Part shown: one piece after another, positions 53,318-61,937 of the stretch
Layout of the letters: each line of letters opens with the position of its first letter
Numbering within the stretch: the first letter of the stretch is position 1
NCBI RefSeq assembly: GCF_019303535.1
Contig: NZ_JACCIU010000001.1
Location: forward strand, 186,001-250,000
Length of the DNA: 64,000 bases
Direction: 5' to 3'
Origin: Lactobacillus sp. Sy-1
Lineage (GTDB): Bacteria; Bacillota; Bacilli; Lactobacillales; Lactobacillaceae
Translations under genes and position numbers: made by a program
The notes under the pieces: model-generated
What the model was told of the DNA's origin: nothing
Seen by the model: only the letters and a program-made list of their open reading frames with translations
The model's database searches: none

Positions 53318-53357
53318 AAAAAAGCCGCTCCTAAATCAATTTTAGGAACGGTTTTTT
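53318..53357. terminator. Bidirectional terminator
   Basis: The stem AAAAAGCCGCTCCTAAA with TTTTAGGAACGGTTTTT (one mismatch) lies between the convergent Mn catalase and cardiolipin synthase genes. Confidence 0.85.
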
Positions 53358-53358
53358 G

Positions 53359-54804
53359 CTATAAGATTGGTGCCAACAGTCGACTAAACTGTTGTTTAAA
53401 CTTCGTCCAAGCTGGCTGTTGTCTAAACATTTCTGGCGTAATTAACTTGCTATTGGTAATGTCTTGCTTGTAAATGGCAACTAATTCCTCACTAATCCGT
53501 TCATCATACATAAATGAATTAATTTCAAAGTTCAGTTTAAAACTTCGATAATCCAAATTAGCGGAGCCAACCGAAGCAACCCGTTCATCCACTACCATGG
53601 TCTTAGCGTGGATAAATCCATTCTGATAGAAATATATCTTAACCCCATAATCAGCTAATTGCCGGGCGTAATATTGAGTTGCTCGGTAAACAAATGGGTG
53701 ATCAGGCTTACATGGCACCATAATTCTTACGTCAATTCCGGCCATTGAAGCAATTTTAAGTGCATCAATCATACTATCATCCGGAATCAAATATGGTGAT
53801 TGAATCCAACATGTTCGTTCTGCCATTTGAATCAACTTAATGTAGCCTAATTTAATTTGTTCCATATCTGAGTCAGGACCACTAGTCACAATTTGCATAT
53901 CAGTGCTCCCATCAACCTCAGTTACTGGGAAGTGAACCGGATCACTATCATCGATTTGATGTTTATCATCAGTCGCATTCCAATCTAAAATAAACTGGGA
54001 TTGGAGTCCGAATACCCCGGCACCAACAACCCGAATGTGGGTATCACGCCAGTTCCCAAACTTCTTCTTGCGCCCTAAATATTGATCTCCAATGTTAAAT
54101 CCACCGACGTACCCGATTCTGCCATCAATTACAATAATTTTTCGGTGATCCCGGAAATTAATCCGGAAATCAATAATTGCTGAGTGGGTATGTAAGAATG
54201 GCTCTGCTAATCCACCAGCATCGGTTAACGGTTTGAAGAACTTTGCAGTTGTTCCCATCGAACCCCAGCTATCATATATAACTCTTACCGTTACCCCCTG
54301 TTGAGCTTTTTTTACCAAGAGGTCCCGAACTTGAGTTCCAATCTGATCACTATAAAAAGTGTAGAATTCGATGTTAATACTCTCTTTTGCAGCGTTAATT
54401 TCAGCTAATAGCCGGTCAAAAAGGTCGTTTCCATTTGTAAAAATGGTTACATCGTTCCGCCGGGTTAAAAATGCATCATCCATATTGTCAAATAGCCGAA
54501 TTAGCCCCTTCGATTTATAAGCCACTTTGTCAGCCGGGATTGTCTGAACATTTTTAAACATTCCCAGTTGTTTATCTAAAATCTTACGCATTTTCGCAAC
54601 GTTTTGCGCTTGAAATCTAAACAAACGTTTTTTTGGTAACTTCCGTCCTAAAAAGGCATAAATAATGAACCCAATTACTGGTAGGAATGAAAGTACCAAT
54701 AACCAGGCCCAGGTTGCGGCAATATCTCGTTTCTGTCTAAAAACGGTCAGAATTGCTAATCCCACGTTTATCCATATAATTACATTTAGAATAATCTCTA
54801 GCAT
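53359..54804 (-). CDS. cls: Cardiolipin synthase
   Basis: This 481-residue phospholipase-D-family enzyme joins two phosphatidylglycerols into cardiolipin in the membrane. Two N-terminal hydrophobic helices (about 2-20 and 31-51) are followed by two HKD motifs: HRKIIVIDGRIGYVGGFNIGD and HAKTMVVDERVASVGSANLD. Length is standard. The ATG is preceded by GAAGGTGAGG. Monocistronic. Confidence 0.95.
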   Translation of the reverse strand: MLEIILNVIIWINVGLAILTVFRQKRDIAATWAWLLVLSFLPVIGFIIYAFLGRKLPKKRLFRFQAQNVAKMRKILDKQLGMFKNVQTIPADKVAYKSKGLIRLFDNMDDAFLTRRNDVTIFTNGNDLFDRLLAEINAAKESINIEFYTFYSDQIGTQVRDLLVKKAQQGVTVRVIYDSWGSMGTTAKFFKPLTDAGGLAEPFLHTHSAIIDFRINFRDHRKIIVIDGRIGYVGGFNIGDQYLGRKKKFGNWRDTHIRVVGAGVFGLQSQFILDWNATDDKHQIDDSDPVHFPVTEVDGSTDMQIVTSGPDSDMEQIKLGYIKLIQMAERTCWIQSPYLIPDDSMIDALKIASMAGIDVRIMVPCKPDHPFVYRATQYYARQLADYGVKIYFYQNGFIHAKTMVVDERVASVGSANLDYRSFKLNFEINSFMYDERISEELVAIYKQDITNSKLITPEMFRQQPAWTKFKQQFSRLLAPIL

Positions 54805-54884
54805 CTAGTTTTTCCTCACCTTCCTAATCATTTAATATTGCCAATTATACTCTCATAAGGCAAAATATTAAGGGTTTTTAATTC

Positions 54885-54921
54885 AAAAAAGTGGATTATT
54901 GAGATAATAATCCACTTTTTG
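54885..54921. terminator. Terminator after the SPFH gene
   Basis: A 14-bp stem AAAAAGTGGATTATT with AATAATCCACTTTTT around GAGAT lies 5 bases after the SPFH stop and has T runs on both strands. Confidence 0.88.
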
Positions 54922-54926
54922 TACCC

Positions 54927-55751
54927 TTACTTTTTAGAATCGCTAGCGTCCCAGATTTTTTTTAAACTAGCCATTCGTCCGTATTGATCAGCTTGATCAA
55001 GCGGGGTCACAATTAGATTGCTATCTGACTTAGCTAGTTCTGCAAATGCGTTAATTGATTGATTTTCAAAATACTTAGCATCAGCATTAGTTAATCCAGA
55101 TTGGATGGTGTCAATTCGATATTTTTCAGCATCCGCCTTAATTCGAGTTGCTTTAGCATTAGCATTGGCAGTTGCAATTAAGGCCTCGTTTTGAGCTTTG
55201 GTGCGTAATTGAATGGATTGCGCATCTCCTTCAGCTTTGGAAATTTCTGCCTTTCGTTCTCGATCCGCAGTTAGTTGCTTATCCATCGCCTCTTGAATTG
55301 CAACTGATGGGGTTAATTCATCAATATTGATTCGATCAACATTAATTCCATAGGTATTCGTTAGGTCCCCAATTGCTTCAGCCAAATCTTGGTTAATCTT
55401 AGCAGTTGAGCCCAACACTTCGTTTAAATCCATTCGGCCAACAATATCACGAAGGTGGCCTCGGACTAGCTGGGACATTGATTCAACGGAGTCCGTATTT
55501 TCATATTGGTACTTAGCGGAGTCTGTAACATGGTAATTCAAAGTTACACTAGCAGAAACTTCAGCATTATCTTCAGTAATAATTGAATATTTCTTAAGTG
55601 AGAGTGGTTTCATTGCTAGACTGACCGTTCTAATTTTCTGTAAAAACGGTATGTAGATGTTTAATCCAGATTGAACGGTTCGGCTATACTTACCTAGGGT
55701 TTCAACTAGCCCTTCACAATTTTGTTTCACAATTTTTAATCCAAATGGCAT
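54927..55751 (-). CDS. SPFH/band 7 domain protein (stomatin/prohibitin-like)
   Basis: This 274-residue SPFH protein begins IVKQNCEGLVETLGKYSRTVQSGLNIYIPFLQKI, a typical stomatin opening but without a clear N-terminal membrane helix. An Ala/Glu/Lys-rich coiled coil (about residues 155-215, ERKAEISKAEGDAQ) follows. Such proteins form membrane microdomain scaffolds. It starts 17 bases after the 55769 gene, with which it shares an operon. Role in this organism unknown. Confidence 0.9.
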   Translation of the reverse strand: MPFGLKIVKQNCEGLVETLGKYSRTVQSGLNIYIPFLQKIRTVSLAMKPLSLKKYSIITEDNAEVSASVTLNYHVTDSAKYQYENTDSVESMSQLVRGHLRDIVGRMDLNEVLGSTAKINQDLAEAIGDLTNTYGINVDRINIDELTPSVAIQEAMDKQLTADRERKAEISKAEGDAQSIQLRTKAQNEALIATANANAKATRIKADAEKYRIDTIQSGLTNADAKYFENQSINAFAELAKSDSNLIVTPLDQADQYGRMASLKKIWDASDSKK

Positions 55752-55768
55752 TTTGACTCGCTCCTCTA

Positions 55769-56089
55769 CTATTTTTGGCGCAGTAATAAAACATTGCCGT
55801 TAGTTCCGACTACCTCATAATCTGCAGAATCAGATGGTTGGGATTCATTTAATAAATCATAGCGATAGTAAATCCCTTGCATTAATACTAACCGACTCTT
55901 TTCGTTAATTTCACGACCACTAATGGTGCGGCCCACAAACTGACGTTGCTCTAAAGTACCACTTTTGACCGTTGTTCTCAATACGTTTTTGATATATTCA
56001 TCAACGGTGCGATGTTCAACATCAGCAGCCCTTTTAACTTGATCAGCTAGTTGGGCATCCAAATCAACTGTAAATTTAATTTCCAACAT
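55769..56089 (-). CDS. Small protein with ribbon-helix-helix-like N terminus
   Basis: A 106-residue protein if started at the ATG 56089 (MLEIKFTVDLDAQLADQVKRAADVEHRTVDEYIKN). That N-terminal half looks like a ribbon-helix-helix DNA-binding fold; the rest is unknown. The ribosome binding site GAGGGGG is very close to this ATG; the TTG next to it is possible too. A start at 56146 would add a hydrophobic tail running through the parS site and lacks a ribosome binding site. It precedes the SPFH gene by 17 bases and may regulate it. Confidence 0.65.
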   Translation of the reverse strand: MLEIKFTVDLDAQLADQVKRAADVEHRTVDEYIKNVLRTTVKSGTLEQRQFVGRTISGREINEKSRLVLMQGIYYRYDLLNESQPSDSADYEVVGTNGNVLLLRQK

Positions 56090-56099
56090 CCCCCTCAAT

Positions 56100-56115
56100 T
56101 GTTTCACGTGTAACA
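56100..56115. promoter_or_regulatory. parS site (ParB/Spo0J binding)
   Basis: The minus strand reads TGTTACACGTGAAACA, a perfect match to TGTTNCACGTGAAACA. It lies in the divergent region between the RHH-like and baeRF-like genes, 32 kb from the first parS. Confidence 0.92.
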
Positions 56116-56201
56116 TTATCACATTAACTATTATTATTACAACCAAAATCTAAATCGTGATATACTAAATTATAATAATTATTAGACTTGGAGGATAAGC
56201 A

Positions 56202-56855
56202 ATGGCTACTAATTTACAATTACGCAGTATGTTGACGCTTGAATCACAACCAGGACCATTTATTTCAATTTTCGTTCCACTAGATAATGTTCGTAACCGT
56301 GATTTCGTAACTAATTTAAGTAATCGGGTCAGACTTTCGTTTAAAAATAAATACCCTGATAATGATTGGTCGCCATACCAAGCTAAATTTGACAAAATGA
56401 AGGTGCCTAGAATGTTAGGAGCACGAAGCACCAAGGGCCTCGCCATCTATGTTGGACCCACCATTTTGAAGGTCTTTAAATTAAACCATGAAGTTAATGA
56501 AACCATCGTTATGGATGATACCATGAAAATCATTGAATTAATTGTGGATACTCAATTTAAGCACATTCAAAGATCCCACCACCTGTTTGATGCTGCAATT
56601 AAAAACATCAAGGTTCACTACCATGAAGCCAGCCAGATGGATCTCACTAGCGATAAGTTGGATGATATCGTTAAATTGGCCCCAGCTGGTAGAATCGATG
56701 CCTTGATTATTAATACCGCTGCTTCTCAGGAAGCTAAAAATCACATCCTAAATGACCTCGCAATTACCGTTATTGGATTTGGTGGCAATGTATTTCTCCT
56801 TAATAATGAAGAAATGCCCGATAACAAAGGAGTTGCCGTTATTAAACGGGGCTAA
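56202..56855 (+). CDS. baeRF-like protein (bacterial archaeo-eukaryotic release-factor family)
   Basis: This 217-residue protein resembles bacterial eRF1-like (baeRF) proteins. The opening LTLESQPGPFISIFVPLD, the middle TKGLAIYVGPTILKVFKL with TMKIIELIVDTQFK, and the ending VIGFGGNVFLLNNEEMPDNKGVAVIKRG (family: GG-V-VL-EEMP) fit that family. At 217 residues it is much shorter than the usual ~370. No GGQ-like loop is seen. Known members are thought to act on ribosomes under stress; function here is unproven. ATG after TTGGAGG. Monocistronic. Confidence 0.75.
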   Translation: MATNLQLRSMLTLESQPGPFISIFVPLDNVRNRDFVTNLSNRVRLSFKNKYPDNDWSPYQAKFDKMKVPRMLGARSTKGLAIYVGPTILKVFKLNHEVNETIVMDDTMKIIELIVDTQFKHIQRSHHLFDAAIKNIKVHYHEASQMDLTSDKLDDIVKLAPAGRIDALIINTAASQEAKNHILNDLAITVIGFGGNVFLLNNEEMPDNKGVAVIKRG

Positions 56856-56884
56856 AAAAGCACTCATTAGAGAGTGCTTTTTTT
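56854..56884. terminator. Bidirectional terminator
   Basis: An 11-bp stem AAAAAGCACTC with GAGTGCTTTTT around 56855-56882 separates convergent genes. Confidence 0.88.
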
Positions 56885-57248
56885 ATTTCATATCTGGTTT
56901 GATAAATGGATGTCCACCAGCAATGATAACCCCTAGTAGAATCACTAATATCACTAATACCACTAGAATGCTAATCCACTGTTTAGTGAGCTGGTTACGC
57001 TTCTGCTTTGCAAATGAAACCTCTAAAATTCCGATTAATGCAACTGCTGCAACTACCTTCGCAATCGCAAGAATCGGTGATCGATTCCACGCATGTGGAA
57101 ATAAAATAATTCCACTAACGATAAAAATTAAGTAACAGAATCGGTCTAACATTACATAAAATTGATTTCCGCTCTTCAATGATAATGCCATTACGGTAGA
57201 AATCAATAGGATCAAAGCGAAGATAACATGAAGCCATAGGACCATCAT
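56883..57248 (-). CDS. DUF1516 (YisL-like) membrane protein
   Basis: This 121-residue membrane protein has four hydrophobic helices (about 1-22, 31-50, 60-77, 90-111). The layout and the N-terminal histidine-bearing helix LWLHVIFALILLIST match the YisL/DUF1516 family of unknown function. It follows the DUF6440-like gene by 21 bases and is likely co-transcribed with it. A good ribosome binding site GGGGGAATT precedes the ATG. Confidence 0.8.
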   Translation of the reverse strand: MMVLWLHVIFALILLISTVMALSLKSGNQFYVMLDRFCYLIFIVSGIILFPHAWNRSPILAIAKVVAAVALIGILEVSFAKQKRNQLTKQWISILVVLVILVILLGVIIAGGHPFIKPDMK

Positions 57249-57269
57249 AATTCCCCCAACAATTTATTT

Positions 57270-57467
57270 TTAGTTATCCTTTGTTTTACGGCGCTTATCC
57301 GCTAATAGCTTTTCAGCAGTTTTAGCATTAATTTTCACTGATCCATTTGCATCAAGCAATGGAATCAGAGAGCTTCCGTATCCACCATACTCAACTCCGG
57401 TTTCACGGTCAACGTATACTGAAACGCCAGTAAAGGATTCTTCCAATAATTTAAAGCGTTTTGCCAA
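57270..57467 (-). CDS. Small protein, DUF6440-like
   Basis: This 65-residue soluble protein reads FTGVSVYVDRETGVEYGGYGSSLIPLLDANG, the DUF6440 core, followed by a Lys-rich tail. Function unknown; relatives are often mis-named as xylosidases. Its ATG follows GGAGGCGACTTA. It is first in a two-gene unit with the YisL-like protein. Confidence 0.78.
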   Translation of the reverse strand: MAKRFKLLEESFTGVSVYVDRETGVEYGGYGSSLIPLLDANGSVKINAKTAEKLLADKRRKTKDN

Positions 57468-57508
57468 TTAAGTCGCCTCCAAGTTGTCTTTCCTAACCAT
57501 TTTACCAC

Positions 57509-57548
57509 AAAAAGCGTACAATCTGGATTTAACAGATTATACGCTTTT
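57509..57548 (-). terminator. Terminator after the peptidase pair
   Basis: A long stem AAAAGCGTA-C-AATCTG with CAGATT-A-TACGCTTTT sits 6 bases after the peptidase stop. On the minus strand a short T run follows. Confidence 0.82.
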
Positions 57549-57554
57549 ATTTCT

Positions 57555-58880
57555 TTAGCTTAGTGAATCCCATGGTTCCAGTGGCTCTGGAACTTGCTTC
57601 AAAAGTGTTTGTTGATCTTCAGACAGGTACTTCTTGTTTACAACCACTTCGTAAACAAAATCGTCCATCCAGCTATCAGCCATGGTAAAGTAACCCTTTT
57701 CACCGTTATCTTCACCCCAGCTATTTTCAACTTTCCAGCGGGTTGGCTTATCATCAACTAAATCAACCCCCGTCAATACCATTGCATGGGAAACTTCAGC
57801 TTGATGGTAATTAAACCGGTCAGCCTTTTTCATTGAAAGTTCCACGTTAAATAGTTCGGACCGATGGTAAAGATTAGCATCTAAAATTCCATCCTTACGA
57901 GCTGATTGTTCAACAACGTCATTTCCGAACCAGACCGTCATTCCATCCTTTAATTGACTAATTGCAGTTTCCTTTAAAACTTCCATTGGTAGGTTTAAAA
58001 ATTGAATTGGCTTACCACCCACCACGTTATTTTGACTTGGAAGACTGTAAAGTTTTTTATACTTTTTATCAGGCGCATTGGTAAGCACAATGTAATCATC
58101 TAAATTATCATCAAAATACTTATCAAAAAATTCCTTAGGAGTTAAGCCTTGATCTAAGTGATAATTATTTTTATCATCCCGATATTCAAAGTCAAATGTT
58201 TCAGGTGGCACTCCAATTGAGTATGCAACAATCCGATAAACTTCACTAAGCATTTTTTGTCTAGTGTTAGCAAGTTCTTCATCGGTAACCCCATCATTCA
58301 CTAAGTCCCGTAGTTGCATTCCATCTCGACGTAGCTTTAAGTTCAAGACTGAGTTCAAGTCCCGGGTATTCTTAGTTACGTTATTTTCTGGAAAAACTGA
58401 TTGTGGAACCACCCCGTATTTTTGAACTAACGCTGCAGACATGGACCATTGACCACCGTCGTTGCCAGGGCCTGAAAGGTAAAAATCCACCGTCCGATCA
58501 GTGGTTGGTAAATTAGCAGTACTAATCATCCGGTCATAGAAGATGTTGGCACGTTCAATCTTATCCCAGAAAAAGAGGTAGCTTTGGGAAAGTTCAAAAT
58601 CTTTTACCCCGTATTTTTCAGCAAATTGATGGCGAAGGTTATTCGTTAATGAAAATAGCCAACACCGTCCACTTTGGCGTTGATTAGTAACCCCGCCGGT
58701 TTTGACTTCCACTGAAAAAACGTGGTTCGTCCGCACTACTGACTTGGGATCCCGAGCGGCATTGTTAATCCCATTTTGTTGAATTGCCCGTGAAATTACA
58801 TCAGCTTGTGGTTGTTTTGCAAAATCAGCTTCAAGGGCAGCGATATCCTCGGCATTTAATTCGTTATTAATTTCTGTCAT
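57555..58880 (-). CDS. C1B cysteine peptidase (PepC/bleomycin hydrolase family), copy 2
   Basis: This 441-residue cytoplasmic peptidase trims peptides released from proteins. The catalytic set is seen in VTNQRQSGRCWLFS (Gln and Cys), VSHAMVLTGVDLV (His) and WKVENSWGEDNG (Asn). The C terminus ends EPWDSLS; in this family the tail reaches into the active site and sets amino- versus endopeptidase action. It lies 21 bases after its paralog, with GGAGGAATCGCA before the ATG. PepC, PepE and PepG types cannot be told apart safely. Confidence 0.92.
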   Translation of the reverse strand: MTEINNELNAEDIAALEADFAKQPQADVISRAIQQNGINNAARDPKSVVRTNHVFSVEVKTGGVTNQRQSGRCWLFSLTNNLRHQFAEKYGVKDFELSQSYLFFWDKIERANIFYDRMISTANLPTTDRTVDFYLSGPGNDGGQWSMSAALVQKYGVVPQSVFPENNVTKNTRDLNSVLNLKLRRDGMQLRDLVNDGVTDEELANTRQKMLSEVYRIVAYSIGVPPETFDFEYRDDKNNYHLDQGLTPKEFFDKYFDDNLDDYIVLTNAPDKKYKKLYSLPSQNNVVGGKPIQFLNLPMEVLKETAISQLKDGMTVWFGNDVVEQSARKDGILDANLYHRSELFNVELSMKKADRFNYHQAEVSHAMVLTGVDLVDDKPTRWKVENSWGEDNGEKGYFTMADSWMDDFVYEVVVNKKYLSEDQQTLLKQVPEPLEPWDSLS

Positions 58881-58901
58881 TGCGATTCCTCCAAATTACT
58901 A

Positions 58902-60218
58902 TTAATCCCATGGTTCTAATTCAACTGGTTTTTCGGTAAGCATTCTTTGTTGTTCTTCAGTTAGGTACTCACGCTTAATAATAACCTCATAGACAAAATT
59001 ATCCATCCAGTCATCTGACATGGTAAAGTATCCATCTTCACCAACCTTACTCCCCCAGCTATTTTCAACTTGCCATTTGGTTGGTTGTCCATCAATAATA
59101 TCAACACCAGTAAGCGTCATTGCATGGGAAGCCTGTGCCTCATCATAGTCAAAACGTTGCTTTTTAGTCATATCCAAGTCAATATTAAATAGCCGATCCC
59201 AATGGTATAAATTGCTATCCAATAGCCCTGGCTTATTTGCTGATTGAGCCCCTACATCATTTCCGAACCAAACTGGTTCACCATCAGTAAGTTGTTGAAT
59301 TGCCATTCGTTTTAAATTTTCCATTGGCAAGTTTAAATAGTGGATATGCGGACCGCCAATCACATTATCAGCAGTGGTTTGTTGATATAATTGATTATAC
59401 TTACGATGGGGATAATTACATACTGAAATGTATTGGTCTAAGTCAACATCAAAGTATTTTTCATAGAAGTCCTTTGGTGTGATGGCCTGGTCAATGTGGT
59501 ATTCACCCTTATCATCACGGTACTCAAAGTCGAACGTCTTTGGTGGCACTCCAATACTCATTGCGACCATCCGATAAACTTCAGTTAACATTTTTTTACG
59601 TAACGCATTAATTCCATATGGTTCAACGCCACTATTAATTAACTTCCGAAGTCTCATTCCGTCACGACGTAACTTAAGTGACAATACACTGTTAAATTCA
59701 GCAGTGCGGTTAGCAATCGAAGTTCTTGGAAAGGCAGAATCAGGTAGCACTCCGTATTTTTGAACAAGTGCAACTGCCATGTCCCACTCGCCACCATCAT
59801 CGTCTGGATATGATAAGTATAAGGATACTTCACGATCACTAGTATCCTTGGTAGCAGTCCTGATAATCCGCGAATAATATGCATTGGCTCGTTCAATTTT
59901 ATCCCAGAAAAATAGAAAGTTAGCGGATAACTCGAATCCCTTTACGTTATATTTTTTTACGAATTCATGACGTAAGACGTTCATTAGTGCAAACATCCAG
60001 CAAAAGCCAGCTTGCTTTTGGTCGGTAATCTTATCGTTTTCACTTGCTTTTAAATCAATTGAGAACGTCGGATTTAATCTAACCTTAGATTGACTATCGA
60101 TGGCAGTCTTGTTAATTCCATTTTCCTGGATTGCCCTTGAAACAACATCAGCTAATGGTTGCCGTAAATAGTCATCCTTCAAATAGGATAGTTCCTTTGC
60201 AGTTAATTCATTTGCCAT
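58902..60218 (-). CDS. C1B cysteine peptidase (PepC/bleomycin hydrolase family), copy 1
   Basis: This 438-residue paralog is first of the tandem pair. The catalytic set is ITDQKQAGFCWMFA (Gln, Cys), ASHAMTLTGVDII (His) and WQVENSWGSKVG (Asn). The residue before the nucleophile is Phe where the sister and most relatives have Arg (GRCW). The protein ends at EPWD, four residues shorter than the sister. Both facts suggest altered specificity. The ATG follows GGGGGGAATG. Promoter lies in 60219-60300, an AT-rich gap. Confidence 0.92.
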   Translation of the reverse strand: MANELTAKELSYLKDDYLRQPLADVVSRAIQENGINKTAIDSQSKVRLNPTFSIDLKASENDKITDQKQAGFCWMFALMNVLRHEFVKKYNVKGFELSANFLFFWDKIERANAYYSRIIRTATKDTSDREVSLYLSYPDDDGGEWDMAVALVQKYGVLPDSAFPRTSIANRTAEFNSVLSLKLRRDGMRLRKLINSGVEPYGINALRKKMLTEVYRMVAMSIGVPPKTFDFEYRDDKGEYHIDQAITPKDFYEKYFDVDLDQYISVCNYPHRKYNQLYQQTTADNVIGGPHIHYLNLPMENLKRMAIQQLTDGEPVWFGNDVGAQSANKPGLLDSNLYHWDRLFNIDLDMTKKQRFDYDEAQASHAMTLTGVDIIDGQPTKWQVENSWGSKVGEDGYFTMSDDWMDNFVYEVIIKREYLTEEQQRMLTEKPVELEPWD

Positions 60219-60310
60219 TAGTCATTCCCCCCTCTTAATTAATTTAGTCTTGTCTATAATAATAATATAGATTGGTTTAAAGTAAAATGATTAAATAAAT
60301 AATGGTAAAT

Positions 60311-60334
60311 AAAAAAAGCTCCTAAAAGGAGCCT
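60311..60334 (-). terminator. Terminator after the 60350 gene
   Basis: The minus strand reads GGCTCCTTTTAGGAGC then TTTTTTT: a 6-bp stem with a short loop. It lies 16 bases after the stop of the next gene. Confidence 0.72.
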
Positions 60335-60349
60335 TCTTATAACCATCAA

Positions 60350-60772
60350 CTAGTCATTTGATTTATCAATATCATCAAAAGTACTAATCATTTTTTCAAT
60401 CACTTCAGTTAAATTAACATCATTTAAATTAACCGTAGTTGTTAAACAATGGTATGGACGATAGTAATAAACTTTAAAGTTACTACCATCAACCCGATGA
60501 TTAGGCAATTTTTCAAAATAGTTTTCCACAGTGGATAACTCAGGGTAGTCGCTAATATCAAAAACGCCCCAATCTTCCAATTGTAGTGGAATCAAAACCC
60601 GTACCTGGTGGTCATTATGAACTTGGAATTGAACTTCACAGTCACCATCGTTAACAAGTCCTACCATAGCCCAATAAGGTGTTTCAGGGATGATTTTTAA
60701 GTCTGAAATACTGTAGTTACTGTTTTTCTTAACAGCGTCAACAGCACTTTCAATTGTATCAATCATCTTCAT
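60350..60772 (-). CDS. Soluble protein of unknown function
   Basis: This 140-residue protein starts at ATG 60772, 9 bases after AGGAAAGGA; a TTG at 60793 would precede the ribosome binding site. It has no signal or membrane segment. It contains YWAMVGLVNDGDCEVQFQVHNDHQVRVLIPLQLED and a helical C terminus ending IDKSND. I do not recognise the family. Monocistronic, divergent from the regulator gene at 61077. Confidence 0.75.
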   Translation of the reverse strand: MKMIDTIESAVDAVKKNSNYSISDLKIIPETPYWAMVGLVNDGDCEVQFQVHNDHQVRVLIPLQLEDWGVFDISDYPELSTVENYFEKLPNHRVDGSNFKVYYYRPYHCLTTTVNLNDVNLTEVIEKMISTFDDIDKSND

Positions 60773-61011
60773 GAAATCATATCCTTTCCTCAATATAATA
60801 CATATTTGATTATAACATCATAATTTAAAAATAATTACTATTATATGTTAGTTTTGTAGGTTTATGACAAACTTTTGAAACATATTTCTAAATATTATCT
60901 ATATTAAATAAAGATTATCAAAAAAATTTATAAAGGTGCTTGCTTTCGCATGTTATTTATTTCATATTTGTGATAGTATATTAATTTGTGAATGATAGAT
61001 GAATGAATGAA

Positions 61012-61031
61012 AACTTTCTTTATTGAAAGTT
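61012..61031. repeat. Inverted repeat upstream of the Rgg-like regulator
   Basis: AACTTTC (61012-61018) and GAAAGTT (61025-61031) form a perfect 7-bp inverted repeat 46 bp before the regulator start, followed by a further AACTTT half-site at 61035. It may be an autoregulatory operator. The rest of 60773-61076 is AT-rich with no gene seen. Confidence 0.45.
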
Positions 61032-61076
61032 GAGAACTTTTTAGTAAAAATATGGATTAATGAGAGAGGTATAAAT

Positions 61077-61916
61077 ATGTTTTTAGGAAGTAAAATTGCT
61101 CAACAACGCAAGGAGAAGAACATCACTCAAACTGATTTAGCAAATGATATTTGTACTCAAAATACGATCAGTAAAATTGAAAAGCACAACGTTCCTCCTA
61201 CCACTAAAATTTTAATCAAGTTATGTCAAAGAATTGATTTAACTTTAAATGATGTTTTTTCTGATTTTAGTCAACCAGATAGTGACTTAAATGAACAGTT
61301 AAAAAGCATCGAACGTTCATTATATAGCTACAATGATAATGAAGCTAAGCAAATTGAGGCTAGCATTAAAAAGTTATCTAAGTCCCAAATCGAAGACGAA
61401 GATTTGGTTCAATACCAATTTATCGTTGCATTCTTCAAGTTCCGTCAGGGTCAATTTGAAGACGCCATCTTTGAATGTGATAAGGTATTAGCTAGTACCC
61501 ATAGTGCTAAGGATAATGTCTACACAACCTTAGCATACACAGTTAAGGGTGACTCATACAAAAAGATTGATAAAATCAGCAAAGCTGAATATTATTTTGA
61601 CATTGCAGATGGATTCATTAATAATTATAAATTAACATCCAAAATTGATTATAACTCCATTCAGGTCATCTTCATTTGCAACCAACTTGCTAAGTACTAT
61701 GTTTTAACAAAGGATTTCAAAAAGACAATGAAAATTGCTAAAATCGGGATTCAGTTAAATGACCAACTTCACACCACCTACTTTATGAATTCACTATTCA
61801 ACATTGCGTTCGAAGCTGGAACTGAATTAAAGTTAGATCCTAGACTAATTAAAAAGTACCAACAATTCGCTAGTCTATTCAATGAATACAATGGATTCGA
61901 AAGTATTAACGCTTAG
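61077..61916 (+). CDS. Rgg/PlcR-type transcriptional regulator (HTH-XRE plus TPR-like repeats)
   Basis: This 279-residue regulator starts at ATG 61077 (MFLGSKIAQQRKEKN), after GAGAGAGG. The N-terminal XRE helix-turn-helix spans about residues 5-60 (ITQTDLANDICTQNTISKIE). The remaining 210 residues are helical repeats such as QGQFEDAIFECDKVLAST and VYTTLAYTVKGDSYKKIDKISKAEYYF, typical of TPR-like regulators that bind signal peptides (Rgg, PlcR, PrgX). No small hydrophobic peptide gene is evident; a 99-residue gene follows 21 bases later. Target genes are unknown. Confidence 0.88.
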   Translation: MFLGSKIAQQRKEKNITQTDLANDICTQNTISKIEKHNVPPTTKILIKLCQRIDLTLNDVFSDFSQPDSDLNEQLKSIERSLYSYNDNEAKQIEASIKKLSKSQIEDEDLVQYQFIVAFFKFRQGQFEDAIFECDKVLASTHSAKDNVYTTLAYTVKGDSYKKIDKISKAEYYFDIADGFINNYKLTSKIDYNSIQVIFICNQLAKYYVLTKDFKKTMKIAKIGIQLNDQLHTTYFMNSLFNIAFEAGTELKLDPRLIKKYQQFASLFNEYNGFESINA

Positions 61917-61937
61917 ATGAGGACTGGTGATTAGATT

